Shown here one piece after another: positions 16,498 through 24,657 of a stretch of DNA of 64,000 nt (position 1 is its first letter; every line of letters begins with the position of its first letter). The notes under the pieces are model-generated. The model was not told the origin of the DNA. It did no database searches and saw only the letters and a program-made list of their open reading frames with translations. The DNA is taken from positions 2,322,938 through 2,386,937 of the forward strand of contig CP070638.1 of NCBI GenBank assembly GCA_020354025.1. Direction: 5' to 3'. Origin of the DNA: Fidelibacterota bacterium. GTDB lineage: Bacteria > Fidelibacterota > Marinisomatia > SCGC-AAA003-L08 > TS1B11. A program made the position numbers and the translations under genes.

Positions 16498-18798
16498 TCA
16501 CTTCTGCAGTATCGATCTTTTCGAGATCACAGTGTTGTGACCACCCTTCAAGGCATAGAAGTAAAGACCACTGGATACCGGTCTTCCGGCCCTGTCTCTC
16601 CCATCCCAGACGATAGAATAATCCCCTGCCAGCATATTCCCGGTCACCAACGTCCTGACGAGCTGCCCGGATACATCATAAACCAGAAGCTGAACCAGAC
16701 CCGGATAAGCGACCGAATAATTAATAATAGTGGAGGGATTAAAGGGATTAGGATAGTTCTGATATAAACTGAATTTTTCCGGGGCCGGCGAGTTTCCTGC
16801 GGGAGGGTCGCTGATGCCCACGGGGCTGTCCCAGCCGATGAGCTCCAAGGTCACCGATCTCTGTTCCTCACCCACGGATACTTCGATCGTAAGGGTCGAA
16901 TCGTCCGGCGATACCAGATTGAACTCCGCTGGTACATCGGCCGTCTTCCGGGGATGCATTACGGCCAGAATCAGAGTCTTCTCTACGTTCTCAGCCGGAT
17001 AGACTTTCAACAACTGGGTACTGTTGTCATCGGCGGTAGCGGCGGGCAGCAGAAACTGGACATCCATGACCACATCCCCCTGAGTGATCAGGAACTTACC
17101 CGCCTCAACCTTGCTCACGCTGCCATCGGTGTGCAGCAGCCATTCGAATTTGGAAGGGCGCTCCGCTTCCAGCTCGTCCAGTATTATGATTACATCCGGC
17201 TTCAGGAAGACAAAATGCCGCTGGAACCTGGTCAGGCCAGCTTCGGGTCGATAAATATTCTCGGCATCACCGATGAGATAATCTAGTGTAGAGTCGGACT
17301 CAGCCCGGATAATCCGACTGGTGGCCCCGGCATCGAAAACGGCATCCCTGTCAAACCAGTTAGAGCCGACTTCCGGAGTCCACTCACCCAGTTGCCCGTA
17401 ACCGTTTACTATAACTGTATTGTGATAATGGGTGTGTTTGGGAGTGGACCGACCGTCATCCCGCACCAGCCATTTTCCATAGGCATAGATATTGAAGTGG
17501 TTCACATCCGGGTGTCCGTGCCCGTTGACTAAATGATGGAAAGTGGACATACTGTCGTACAACGCTTGAATGGCATGTCCATGAAATGGCCCGCACTTGA
17601 AACCGATCATGACTGCATCATCCCGGTTCCATGAGCTTCGTGAGGTAATCCAGTCAGTGTCCTCAAAGTGCTTGAAGGTCGGTAGACTGTCCGGTGGAAC
17701 AGTCGGGATTGTCTCATCATACCACAGCAGATTAGCCCAGCCCATGCGATCGGTGACTCCGATATCCCGGCCAAACATATCCATAGCCAGCCACTGAAAG
17801 TGCGGATTTCGGTATTCGCTGGCCAGGTTTAACAACTGATAGGTCGGACCGTGGCTGACGTAGGTGTAGTTACGGGTATCCCCATAGCGCATAACGCAGT
17901 TGTCGGCGGTAAAATCGGGCAGTGTGCAGTAGAGGATGAAATAGCCCATGTTTTCAAGCCATTCGCTCTGTTTATAAAAATTGATGCCCAGGACTTCCTT
18001 GGCCATCTTGTTGAAATGCATCTGGAACTCGGTCATCAGACCGAAATACTGATGTCCCTCGGTTGAGCTTCCATCATCCCCGGAGATTTTATAGGCCGTA
18101 TCAAATATATTGTATGCCTGCCTGATCCAGTCTTCAGCGCTATCAACGTCACCGTATAGGGCAAAACCGGCGGCCCCCAGGCCGGTGTATTCTACCTGAC
18201 AGTGGTTCGAGAGGTACCGTTCCTTATGTGTCGGACCGCCCGTCATGGCGTTGGCGAAATACGCCAGTCCATCCCGGATGGTCGTCTGTTGGCTGGGAGT
18301 AAGGTCATGATACAACCAGTCATACCCCAGTGAGATCCCCATCAGACAATGGGCCGCACCTAAGCTGTGGTTGCCATCCCACGTATTGTATCCACACACC
18401 TTGGTCATCCAGCTCGCTGCTTTGTCCAGGTACTTGGAATCTTCGGTCAGCAAATATGCCATTGCCAGCCAGGGAACTGCGTCGCCGTCCCACCGCGTGT
18501 CATCCTCGCTCGTGGGATTCTCCCTGGGAGATAGGCTGAGATAGCTGTCTGCCTTTCCCTGGATGCCACTCCAGATGAACTGGTGGGTGGATGAGATTTT
18601 TACCTTCAAGATTTCAATCCGGGCCGAATCCAGCAGCATACGAGGATGGACCGTCGCCAGAGAATCCAGCCGTGCTGGCCGGGACCACCCACGATTGATC
18701 ACATAATCCCAAGATAGAGTATCTTGTTGAGCACAACTTGATGTCGCTATCCCCGACAGTAACAGGAGCGCGATCATTCTCAGACCGATCCGTTTCAT
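16498..18798 (-). CDS. Secreted heparinase II/III-like polysaccharide lyase with T9SS sorting domain
   Basis: Expected to cleave a uronic-acid polysaccharide by beta-elimination outside the cell. From the start at 18798 the protein has about 766 residues: signal peptide ending SSCAQQ, a long alpha/alpha toroid (motif NHCQVEYTGLGAAGFALYGD), a beta-sandwich with the heparinase II core GHGHPDVNHFNIYAYG and YHNTVIVNG, and a C-terminal T9SS domain beginning QNYPNPFNPST and ending SILQK. The ATG at 18798 is preferred to upstream starts because AGAAGG lies seven bases before it and the signal peptide begins there. The family includes heparin, chondroitin and alginate lyases; specificity is open. A promoter and palindromic operator lie upstream. 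Confidence 0.88.
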   Translation of the reverse strand: MKRIGLRMIALLLLSGIATSSCAQQDTLSWDYVINRGWSRPARLDSLATVHPRMLLDSARIEILKVKISSTHQFIWSGIQGKADSYLSLSPRENPTSEDDTRWDGDAVPWLAMAYLLTEDSKYLDKAASWMTKVCGYNTWDGNHSLGAAHCLMGISLGYDWLYHDLTPSQQTTIRDGLAYFANAMTGGPTHKERYLSNHCQVEYTGLGAAGFALYGDVDSAEDWIRQAYNIFDTAYKISGDDGSSTEGHQYFGLMTEFQMHFNKMAKEVLGINFYKQSEWLENMGYFILYCTLPDFTADNCVMRYGDTRNYTYVSHGPTYQLLNLASEYRNPHFQWLAMDMFGRDIGVTDRMGWANLLWYDETIPTVPPDSLPTFKHFEDTDWITSRSSWNRDDAVMIGFKCGPFHGHAIQALYDSMSTFHHLVNGHGHPDVNHFNIYAYGKWLVRDDGRSTPKHTHYHNTVIVNGYGQLGEWTPEVGSNWFDRDAVFDAGATSRIIRAESDSTLDYLIGDAENIYRPEAGLTRFQRHFVFLKPDVIIILDELEAERPSKFEWLLHTDGSVSKVEAGKFLITQGDVVMDVQFLLPAATADDNSTQLLKVYPAENVEKTLILAVMHPRKTADVPAEFNLVSPDDSTLTIEVSVGEEQRSVTLELIGWDSPVGISDPPAGNSPAPEKFSLYQNYPNPFNPSTIINYSVAYPGLVQLLVYDVSGQLVRTLVTGNMLAGDYSIVWDGRDRAGRPVSSGLYFYALKGGHNTVISKRSILQK

Positions 18799-18970
18799 GT
18801 TGTAGCCTTCTGTTGGTTTTTTCGCGCGGACAGAATGGATAGCCGACCTTAAAAACGGCTTGGTAAAAGTGGCCATTAGATCGGAGGGAACCATTACCTG
18901 TACATCCACCTGCTCACCATGTATTCATAAGACCCAAGCAGGACCCGATTTCGTCGGTACATCCTGATTT

Positions 18971-18999
18971 TTCGTATCATCTGAGCCTCGAACCGTCAA
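18971..18999 (-). promoter_or_regulatory. Promoter-like sequence for the heparinase-like gene
   Basis: Reading the minus strand, TTGACG (18994-18999) is followed after 17 bases by TACGAA (18971-18976), a fair match to a sigma-70-type -35/-10 pair. It lies about 170 bases before the lyase start. FCB bacteria can use other consensus boxes, so this is a prediction. A perfect palindrome sits two bases upstream of the -35. Confidence 0.4.
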
Positions 19000-19001
19000 T
19001 T

Positions 19002-19019
19002 TCCGTAAACGTTTACGGA
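19002..19019. promoter_or_regulatory. LacI-family-like operator: 18-bp perfect palindrome
   Basis: TCCGTAAACGTTTACGGA reads identically on both strands, without a spacer. The central AACGTT flanked by A/T and then CG matches the style of LacI/PurR/CcpA-family operators. It is two bases upstream of the -35-like box of the heparinase-like gene. No LacI-type regulator is in the window. The palindrome itself is certain; the regulator class is inferred. Confidence 0.6.
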
Positions 19020-19042
19020 GACTAAGTTACCTCGAAATCCGT

Positions 19043-20092
19043 TCAATTGAAACCTAGATATTTATCCCTCCCACTGACGAGAGCATCGATTTTGCGATCG
19101 GCTACACTTCGTGCAAGCATCCAGAAGCCGCAGTCGGGATGCACCCACTTCACCCGGCCGCTCCCCAGAACGCTTTCAGCTTTATCAATACGAGCAGCTA
19201 CCTCGTCCGGGGTCTCAACATGATTCACCTTGATGTCTATTACTCCAATGCCGATTCCAATGTTGGGATCTACTCCCCTGAGCGCTTCCAAATCCTCATC
19301 GGGCCGGTGCGCCATTTCCAGCACCAAGTGGTTACAATGCAGGCTATTCAAGAAGTCCACCAGCTTCCCCCACCTCCCGGACTGGATCGTCTGCCCGCCA
19401 TAATTGCCGAAACACAGATGCACCGCCCGTTCACACCGGATTTTATCCAGGATCAGGTTGATCGCCTTGGCTGCCAGCATCGAATCACCCGGCTGGCCAA
19501 CAATAAATGCCTCATCGACCTGGATACAGGCACAGGGTAGATCGATCACTTGCTTGGCCAGGACTTCCGCAATAGCCAGGGTCAGGGCTTCTAAATCATC
19601 ATAGTGCCGGTCAAGGAGCGTTCTGGCCAGCATATAAGGGCTGGTAAGAGTGAACTTGAACCGCTCACCAGCTACCGATCCAGCCCGCTCGCAGTCAGCC
19701 AACAGGTTCAAGCTCCCTTCACCGACCGGACTCTCGACCACACCCGCCGGCTGGCGGCGATAAGTCAGCGCCTCTTGCTTCCGAAATTCCAGCCAGTCAC
19801 TTCGGCCAACGGCGGTCCTGATCCCCGACATTGAGCAGATGAAATGGTCGATCATCCCGTTCGTATCCGGATGATTAATATCAAATCGGTAGAGCTCGCC
19901 GTCGGTTGGCAGATCGATCCCCGCCTGCCGTTGGGAGTCGATCACTACCCTGGTGGCATCAACCAGTGCCTGTTCGCTCGGTTGAGCCCGAAGCCAGTCC
20001 GGAACAGGATAGGACCCGACGGTGGTCGTCAGGACGGGTAGGTCGCGATTCTCAGTGGCTTTTCCACTACGGCTGTAAGTGCTTTCAGGCAT
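19043..20092 (-). CDS. MetE-like (cobalamin-independent methionine synthase C-terminal-type) methyltransferase
   Basis: A 349-residue protein equivalent to the catalytic C-terminal barrel of MetE, without the N-terminal half. The zinc ligands are in place: H225 and C227 (VHLCFGN), E259 (LVLEMAH) and C321 (HPDCGF, compare NPDCG in MetE). The IQVDEAF motif replaces the usual QVDEPA. It would transfer a methyl group to a thiol, but stand-alone forms often have other substrates than homocysteine. No folate or B12 gene adjoins. AGGAG lies about a dozen bases before the ATG. The next gene upstream encodes a LamG protein. Confidence 0.82.
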   Translation of the reverse strand: MPESTYSRSGKATENRDLPVLTTTVGSYPVPDWLRAQPSEQALVDATRVVIDSQRQAGIDLPTDGELYRFDINHPDTNGMIDHFICSMSGIRTAVGRSDWLEFRKQEALTYRRQPAGVVESPVGEGSLNLLADCERAGSVAGERFKFTLTSPYMLARTLLDRHYDDLEALTLAIAEVLAKQVIDLPCACIQVDEAFIVGQPGDSMLAAKAINLILDKIRCERAVHLCFGNYGGQTIQSGRWGKLVDFLNSLHCNHLVLEMAHRPDEDLEALRGVDPNIGIGIGVIDIKVNHVETPDEVAARIDKAESVLGSGRVKWVHPDCGFWMLARSVADRKIDALVSGRDKYLGFN

Positions 20093-20116
20093 AATTCTAG
20101 AGGCTCTCCTTATTGG

Positions 20117-20719
20117 CTACAAACGACTGGTCAGAAATTCTTTCGGTGCTAAGATCACGGGGGCAACCCTGATGGTGCTGATCGCCCCTTTGAACCAGCT
20201 AACCCGGTTCTGGCGCATACCGATTGAAGTCTGTCCTCCGGTGAGAGGAATGAACTCGAAGGCACATGACAGCTCCGGGCTACCGTCGACGAAGTTGGTC
20301 AGCTGTGACCCATCGCAGGTAAGAGCCGCATGGTACCATTGACCGAGAGGATGCTCAAAACCCTTGTTCATCATAGTCTTGTCCCTACCACCGACTGACA
20401 GGTAGGTGTCGAGATACCAGGAGTTGTTATCAACCACACGGGTTTCAAATAACATCCTATCGTCGTGGCATTCACCCATATGCAGGAACCGCTGCTCATG
20501 ATGTCCAGCAGGGTAGGGACAGAACAGCACCTCAACCGTAAACTGTTCCAGCCCGGCCAGCGGATTGATCCCCAGCAATATACCATCATGCCGGCCATCG
20601 AACTCCAGGGCCATGCCAGATGGACTTTCTACCTCCCCGGGACTACCAAGAGTCTCGCATTCTCCACTATAAATACCTTCGGTACTCCCTCCCTGCCAGT
20701 AAAAGATGGTTTCCTGCAA
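20117..20719 (-). CDS. LamG/concanavalin A-like domain protein without signal peptide
   Basis: Two hundred residues form one jelly-roll of the LamG-like type: LEFDGRHDGILLG, LEQFTVEVLFCPYP and LGQWYHAALTCDGSQLTNFVDG are the usual successive strands. There is no signal peptide, which is unusual for a carbohydrate-binding fold and suggests a cytoplasmic role. The start is TTG with GGAGG six bases upstream. It follows the selenoprotein gene by 29 bases. Binding of a glycan is inferred from the fold; nothing else is known. Confidence 0.75.
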   Translation of the reverse strand: MQETIFYWQGGSTEGIYSGECETLGSPGEVESPSGMALEFDGRHDGILLGINPLAGLEQFTVEVLFCPYPAGHHEQRFLHMGECHDDRMLFETRVVDNNSWYLDTYLSVGGRDKTMMNKGFEHPLGQWYHAALTCDGSQLTNFVDGSPELSCAFEFIPLTGGQTSIGMRQNRVSWFKGAISTIRVAPVILAPKEFLTSRL

Positions 20720-20748
20720 GTTCCGCCTCCCTCCAGCTATTCTCTATC

Positions 20749-21363
20749 CTATACGGCCGCTCCGGCCACTGCAAGCAATACCTCCGGATCAATCCGTTGC
20801 CTGTAATCGGGATTGACGTAGCTGAAGGTAATCCGGCTGCCGGCGTCGGTCACGAAGACTGCTGGTACCGGCAGGATGTGATGCATCTGCCCAGATGCAA
20901 CTTCGATATCCAGTCCCTGCCGCTTGTAGCTGGACACAAGCTGCTCATCCAGCCTGAATGCTATACCGAAGGCGCTGGCCGCTTCTACTTGACTGTCTGA
21001 TAGCAGCATATACTCAATTCCCAACTTCTCGGCGGTATGCCGCAGCCTTTCAGGCTGATCCGGACTGATGGCAATTAAACGATAGCCTAAACGACGAAAG
21101 TCTCCCTGAATGTTCTGCAGCTGTCCCAGCTGCTTGAGGCAGGGTGGTCACCACCCACCTCGATAGAATATCAGCACTACTGGGCTCCGACAAGCTATAG
21201 CCTGAAGGTCAAACGTTTCCCCGTCAATAGCGATCAATGACACCGACGGTACCGCGCTCCCAATCAACAGCGGGCAAATTTCTTCCGCGTTCTCAGGCAC
21301 AGCCCCGGTCGCGAGGGCTCTCACCGATTGTCTCTCCTGATCCAGGTTAAGTCCTTTTGCCAA
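20749..21363 (-). CDS. Peroxiredoxin-like (AhpC/TSA) selenoprotein, in-frame TGA as selenocysteine
   Basis: A thioredoxin-fold protein of the Prx-like family that would reduce peroxides or act on thiols. One reading frame runs through the region, interrupted only by TGA at 21148-21150. The codons around it give VVLIFYRGGW-U-PPCLKQL, and family members have FYRGGWCPYC, so TGA sits exactly at the peroxidatic cysteine (residue 72), with C75 as partner. Homology continues after it (YRLIAISPDQPERL and an ending like the family). A hairpin of bacterial SECIS type lies just downstream. The frame opens at TTG 21363, without a good ribosome-binding site; GTG 21324, with AGGAG nine bases upstream, may be the real start, placing Sec at residue 59. 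Conventional gene finders would split this into two fragments. A nonsense mutation is the alternative, but the exact position and hairpin argue against it. Confidence 0.85.
21104..21144 (-). promoter_or_regulatory. Putative bacterial SECIS element
   Basis: On the minus strand, GCAGCUG (21133-21127), loop GGA (21126-21124) and CAGCUGC (21123-21117) form a perfect seven-pair stem. The loop begins 21 bases after the UGA and starts with G, both within the known rules for bacterial SECIS. A lower helix CCCUG/CAGGG (21144-21140 with 21108-21104) can extend it across an internal loop. The competing hairpin GGGUGG-UGA-CCACCC places the UGA itself in a loop. Confidence 0.7.
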
Positions 21364-21381
21364 AGTAACTTGGACCAGCGA

Positions 21382-22446
21382 TCAATCAGGACCGGTGTTC
21401 TCATACAGCCGCATAACCGTCTCCAGCGAACGATAGGCATCCTCACCCGATATGGGCGGCTCACGGTTTTCCAGCACTGCCTCTACGAAACCGCGCATAA
21501 ATCGCGTGCGTGGGCTGTCGGCCGGCTGCTCTTGGGGACGAGCTTCGAGCTCCAGGGCAGGAGTAACTGCAGTCCACCCGCCCGCCTGGCTGTCGGAAGT
21601 ATTCTCGGTAGAATACAGCCACAACGGACCGGGATCGCCGATTACGATCTGCCCATGCTCGCCGTAGAATCGTACTCCTCTCAGCTCGTCAGGATAGCGG
21701 CCGCCCACCATCTTGGAACCTGCCAGAATGCTACCCAGAGCCCCATTGTTAAAACGTACCGTCCCAGCGAAGTAGTCCTCTACCTCAACATCAGTGAGAA
21801 ATGTATCGTACTGCGAATAATATTTGATGGGGACCAGTCCGGAGATATAGTCGATGTAGTCGAAGAAATGGATGCAGTTCATCATTAATACGCCTCCGCC
21901 ACTCCGCTGTTTCGACTTGCGCCAGCCGGATTGCCCACCCCGACCGGTAAATCCGGTCATCCAATAACTCTCCGGCTTCTCGGATATCCAATGGATCTCG
22001 ACGGCAATTATCTTCCCGATAGCCCCGCCCTGGACCAGCTCCCGGGCTTTGATGATATTATAGTTATACCGATAGACATAGGGCACTGACAGCTTGACGT
22101 CATTCTCATGACAAGCCTGAACCAAGCGGTGGGCATCTTCAAGAGTATTCGCCAGTGGTTTCTCCATAACGATATGCTTGCCGGCTTCTGCTGCCTGAAT
22201 ACCCATGGAGGCGTGGAGATCATGTGGTGTGGAGAAACAGACCGCTTCCACCTCCTTGGCAGTAAGAATTTCATTGAAATCCAGCGTCACCCTGCAATCG
22301 GCCATTTCTGCCAGTGAAAGAGCGAGTTCCTCGTTGTGATCCATCACCATGACCACCCTGGTGTTGTCCAGGTTCTGGATCGCTCTCAGATTTGCCACAG
22401 ATATCTCTCCGCAGCCGACCATTCCGAAATTCAGCATATTCTTCAT
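21382..22446 (-). CDS. Gfo/Idh/MocA family oxidoreductase
   Basis: NAD(P)-dependent sugar or inositol dehydrogenase-like protein of 354 residues. The N-terminal Rossmann fold shows GMVGCGEISVANLRAI; the conserved EKPLANTLEDAHRLV carries the lysine of the family, and a C-terminal alpha/beta domain follows with the typical MNCIHFFDYIDYISG. No signal peptide. It precedes the selenoprotein gene by about 18 bases. The substrate is unknown; members oxidise glucose, inositol, glucosamine derivatives and others. A second family member lies at 31667-32626. Confidence 0.88.
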   Translation of the reverse strand: MKNMLNFGMVGCGEISVANLRAIQNLDNTRVVMVMDHNEELALSLAEMADCRVTLDFNEILTAKEVEAVCFSTPHDLHASMGIQAAEAGKHIVMEKPLANTLEDAHRLVQACHENDVKLSVPYVYRYNYNIIKARELVQGGAIGKIIAVEIHWISEKPESYWMTGFTGRGGQSGWRKSKQRSGGGVLMMNCIHFFDYIDYISGLVPIKYYSQYDTFLTDVEVEDYFAGTVRFNNGALGSILAGSKMVGGRYPDELRGVRFYGEHGQIVIGDPGPLWLYSTENTSDSQAGGWTAVTPALELEARPQEQPADSPRTRFMRGFVEAVLENREPPISGEDAYRSLETVMRLYENTGPD

Positions 22447-22491
22447 CAGGATGTAGTTCCTCTAATCATGAATTAGCTGCTACCCAACCGG

Positions 22492-22797
22492 TCAGGAGGT
22501 CCAGTCTAGTGCAATGGTGACCAGAGCTTCTTTGCGCGACCACAGGCGCTGGTAAGCCTGCGGTGCCGCTTCAGCCGGAACCTTATCGCTGATCAGGGAC
22601 TGGATCCTTATCCGGTTCTTGGCCAATAACGCCAGCGCTACACGCAGGTCGGCCTGTATGGTTTTCACCGGGAACATCTCATCTACCTTCGGTCGGCAGG
22701 CGTTATGAGCACCGATGATGGTTATCCCTTTACGGTGGACGGAGCGATAGAAATGCACTTCGCCCTCCCGGGGAAAAAATATTTGACGGGCTTCCAT
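22492..22797 (-). pseudogene. Remnant of a zinc-type (MDR) dehydrogenase, C-terminal fragment only
   Basis: A 101-codon open frame resembles just the C-terminal end of medium-chain dehydrogenases: GITIIGAHNACRP, LLAKNRIRIQSLISDKVPAEAAPQAYQRL, and a terminal VTIALDW. The roughly 240 residues that should precede it, including the zinc and nucleotide-binding parts, are missing. A TAA lies two codons before the ATG, and only 49 AT-rich bases separate it from the upstream gene. No ribosome-binding site is seen. Deletion by a rearrangement at this junction is the likely explanation. Confidence 0.6.
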
Positions 22798-22846
22798 ATT
22801 ATATTAATTATCTGCTGTTTATGACAATTATGATATTGTATTAATT

Positions 22847-24586
22847 CTATTTCAGCACTATCATTTTTTTCATTTCAACAAAATTACCCGCTTGCATTTT
22901 GTAGAAATAGACACCACTGGGAAGCAAACTGGCATCAAGAATAATTGAATAAATACCAGGGGGATGGAATTCATCGACCAGACTTTTAACTTCCTGACCC
23001 TGTAAATCGTAGATCGTTATTGTCACAAATTCGGAATTCGTTATCGAATACAAGATTTTTGTTTCTGGATTGAACGGATTGGGATAGTTTTGAGATAAAA
23101 GGTAGCCAGTCGGCACCTCCGGCGATAGACGAATACCCGCCTGCACCCCACCACCCAGCGGATCCACATCTGCTGGCCCGCTAACATCATTTGACAGTAC
23201 CTCAGCTACTGTTGAGTGATCCCAGAAATTATACTCGGCTTTCACAGTATCACCTGATAGATTAGTCAGGTCATAGGGTATATTTCCGTTAAGGGTATTA
23301 CCCCCTACGCTGGGAGCAGCTACAGTACCAGGGCCGGAGAGTAAATTGTGTCGATGAACATCGAGAAGACCGCCGCCAAGGTCCATCATAACTTTATTAT
23401 CTAAAAGATAAATCCCGGCTTTATTGCCCGTTATAATGTTGTTCTCGATACGAGCCAGGATACCATCCGTATATTGAGTTCGAATACCGTATTGCGAGCA
23501 GTTTTCAATGGTATTGTTGCGAACGATGATGCTTACCCAATCGCTCAAGCGCAGGCCGCTTTTAGTGTCGTGTGAGTAGTTATTCTCGAAGATGACGAAA
23601 TTTGTATTCCCCCCGAATCTCGGCCCATTATTCCTGGGGCCTGCGAATTCACAATTGCGTACCACCAGTATGCCCGTACCGGTCATCCTGATAGGTTGAT
23701 TGCCATCGTAGGAATAGCAGCCGGTGATGACGGCCTTGCCGGCAGGATTGTCAGTACCCCAGCTGTTGATCATTATCGTTTTATCATCAGAAGCCCCATA
23801 GCTGCAATCTCTGATAATACAGTCGAGACAGTAGTTTCCACCACCGTTTAACGTCATGGCATCTTCACAGATAATGTTAACCATCACGTTCTCGATGAGA
23901 TTACGGTGACCGCCGCGGGTGTGCAGTCCATCAGGGAAGCGATCCCAGGTAAAGTTCCTGACTATGTTGTCATCCCCATGAATCCGCAGGGAAGGCCCAC
24001 CTTCCTCCTGTGAGCACGCAGCACTTCCATTATAATAAAACGTGATATTTCTGTCTTCGCCGTCGATGATCAGATTATTGCCATAAAAATCCCTTCTGGG
24101 AGAAACGGACGAATCCCAATTCAGGTTGAGGGTATCATCGGTGAAACCGAAAAGAATCCGGCCGCCCCCGTTAGTCTCGATGGAATCCAGAGCTGAATCA
24201 AAGGCTGCCTGGGTGGGCTCGGCGAGAACATAATCCGGATAATTATATTCAGTATCAAAATCCCTTACGGTAATGTAATCTACTTTCCTCAAGGTATCTG
24301 AGCCGTCGGGACCGCTCACTATCAGGGTGATAGTGTATACGCCCGGCTGTAGATACTTATGGTTCGGTGCTAACTCGGTGCTGGTTGAATCATCACCGAA
24401 TTCCCATAGAAAGCTGGTGATCTCCCCTGTTGACAAGCTGACAAACTCAGGTCTGTAGTACAGATCCCAACCAGAGGTTGGGACTGCAAAAAAATCAGCA
24501 ACCGGAGCATCTGAAGCAGCCGTGATTGTCGGCAAGACACAGGCAAACACTATCACCCCAGATAAAAATTTGACTTTTTTAGACAT
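22847..24586 (-). CDS. Secreted PKD plus right-handed beta-helix (pectate lyase-like) protein with T9SS sorting domain
   Basis: From ATG 24586 (GAGGG upstream) the protein has about 579 residues: signal peptide MSKKVKFLSGVIVFACVLP..., a PKD domain (LWEFGDDSTSTELAPNHKYLQPGVYTITLIV), a parallel beta-helix with pectate-lyase-like features (HGDDNIVRNFTWDRFPDGLH, ICEDAMTLNGGG, DDKTIMIN), then a T9SS domain starting QNYPNPFNPET. Probably a polysaccharide lyase acting at the cell surface. It is clearly paralogous to the lipoprotein at 50160-51362, sharing the phrase (F/V)WDH(S/A)TVAEVL..DVSGP. Upstream in-frame ATGs up to 24706 overlap the previous gene and lack a signal peptide. Confidence 0.85.
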   Translation of the reverse strand: MSKKVKFLSGVIVFACVLPTITAASDAPVADFFAVPTSGWDLYYRPEFVSLSTGEITSFLWEFGDDSTSTELAPNHKYLQPGVYTITLIVSGPDGSDTLRKVDYITVRDFDTEYNYPDYVLAEPTQAAFDSALDSIETNGGGRILFGFTDDTLNLNWDSSVSPRRDFYGNNLIIDGEDRNITFYYNGSAACSQEEGGPSLRIHGDDNIVRNFTWDRFPDGLHTRGGHRNLIENVMVNIICEDAMTLNGGGNYCLDCIIRDCSYGASDDKTIMINSWGTDNPAGKAVITGCYSYDGNQPIRMTGTGILVVRNCEFAGPRNNGPRFGGNTNFVIFENNYSHDTKSGLRLSDWVSIIVRNNTIENCSQYGIRTQYTDGILARIENNIITGNKAGIYLLDNKVMMDLGGGLLDVHRHNLLSGPGTVAAPSVGGNTLNGNIPYDLTNLSGDTVKAEYNFWDHSTVAEVLSNDVSGPADVDPLGGGVQAGIRLSPEVPTGYLLSQNYPNPFNPETKILYSITNSEFVTITIYDLQGQEVKSLVDEFHPPGIYSIILDASLLPSGVYFYKMQAGNFVEMKKMIVLK

Positions 24587-24657
24587 TGCTACACCCTCGT
24601 TTTTGCGTTTCCTATCGCGATTTAGGCTCACGGTATGGTAGGTAGACCTAATTCGCA

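Noticed and set aside
21148..21150. TGA in the peroxiredoxin-like gene as a plain nonsense mutation
   Set aside because: It sits exactly at the redox cysteine, the flanking codons are conserved, no other disruption is seen, and a SECIS-type hairpin follows.
12490..22446. A complete inositol catabolic operon (MmsA/IolA, Gfo/Idh/MocA, isomerase-like protein)
   Set aside because: IolB, IolC, IolD and IolE equivalents are absent and the genes are scattered; each family has many other roles.
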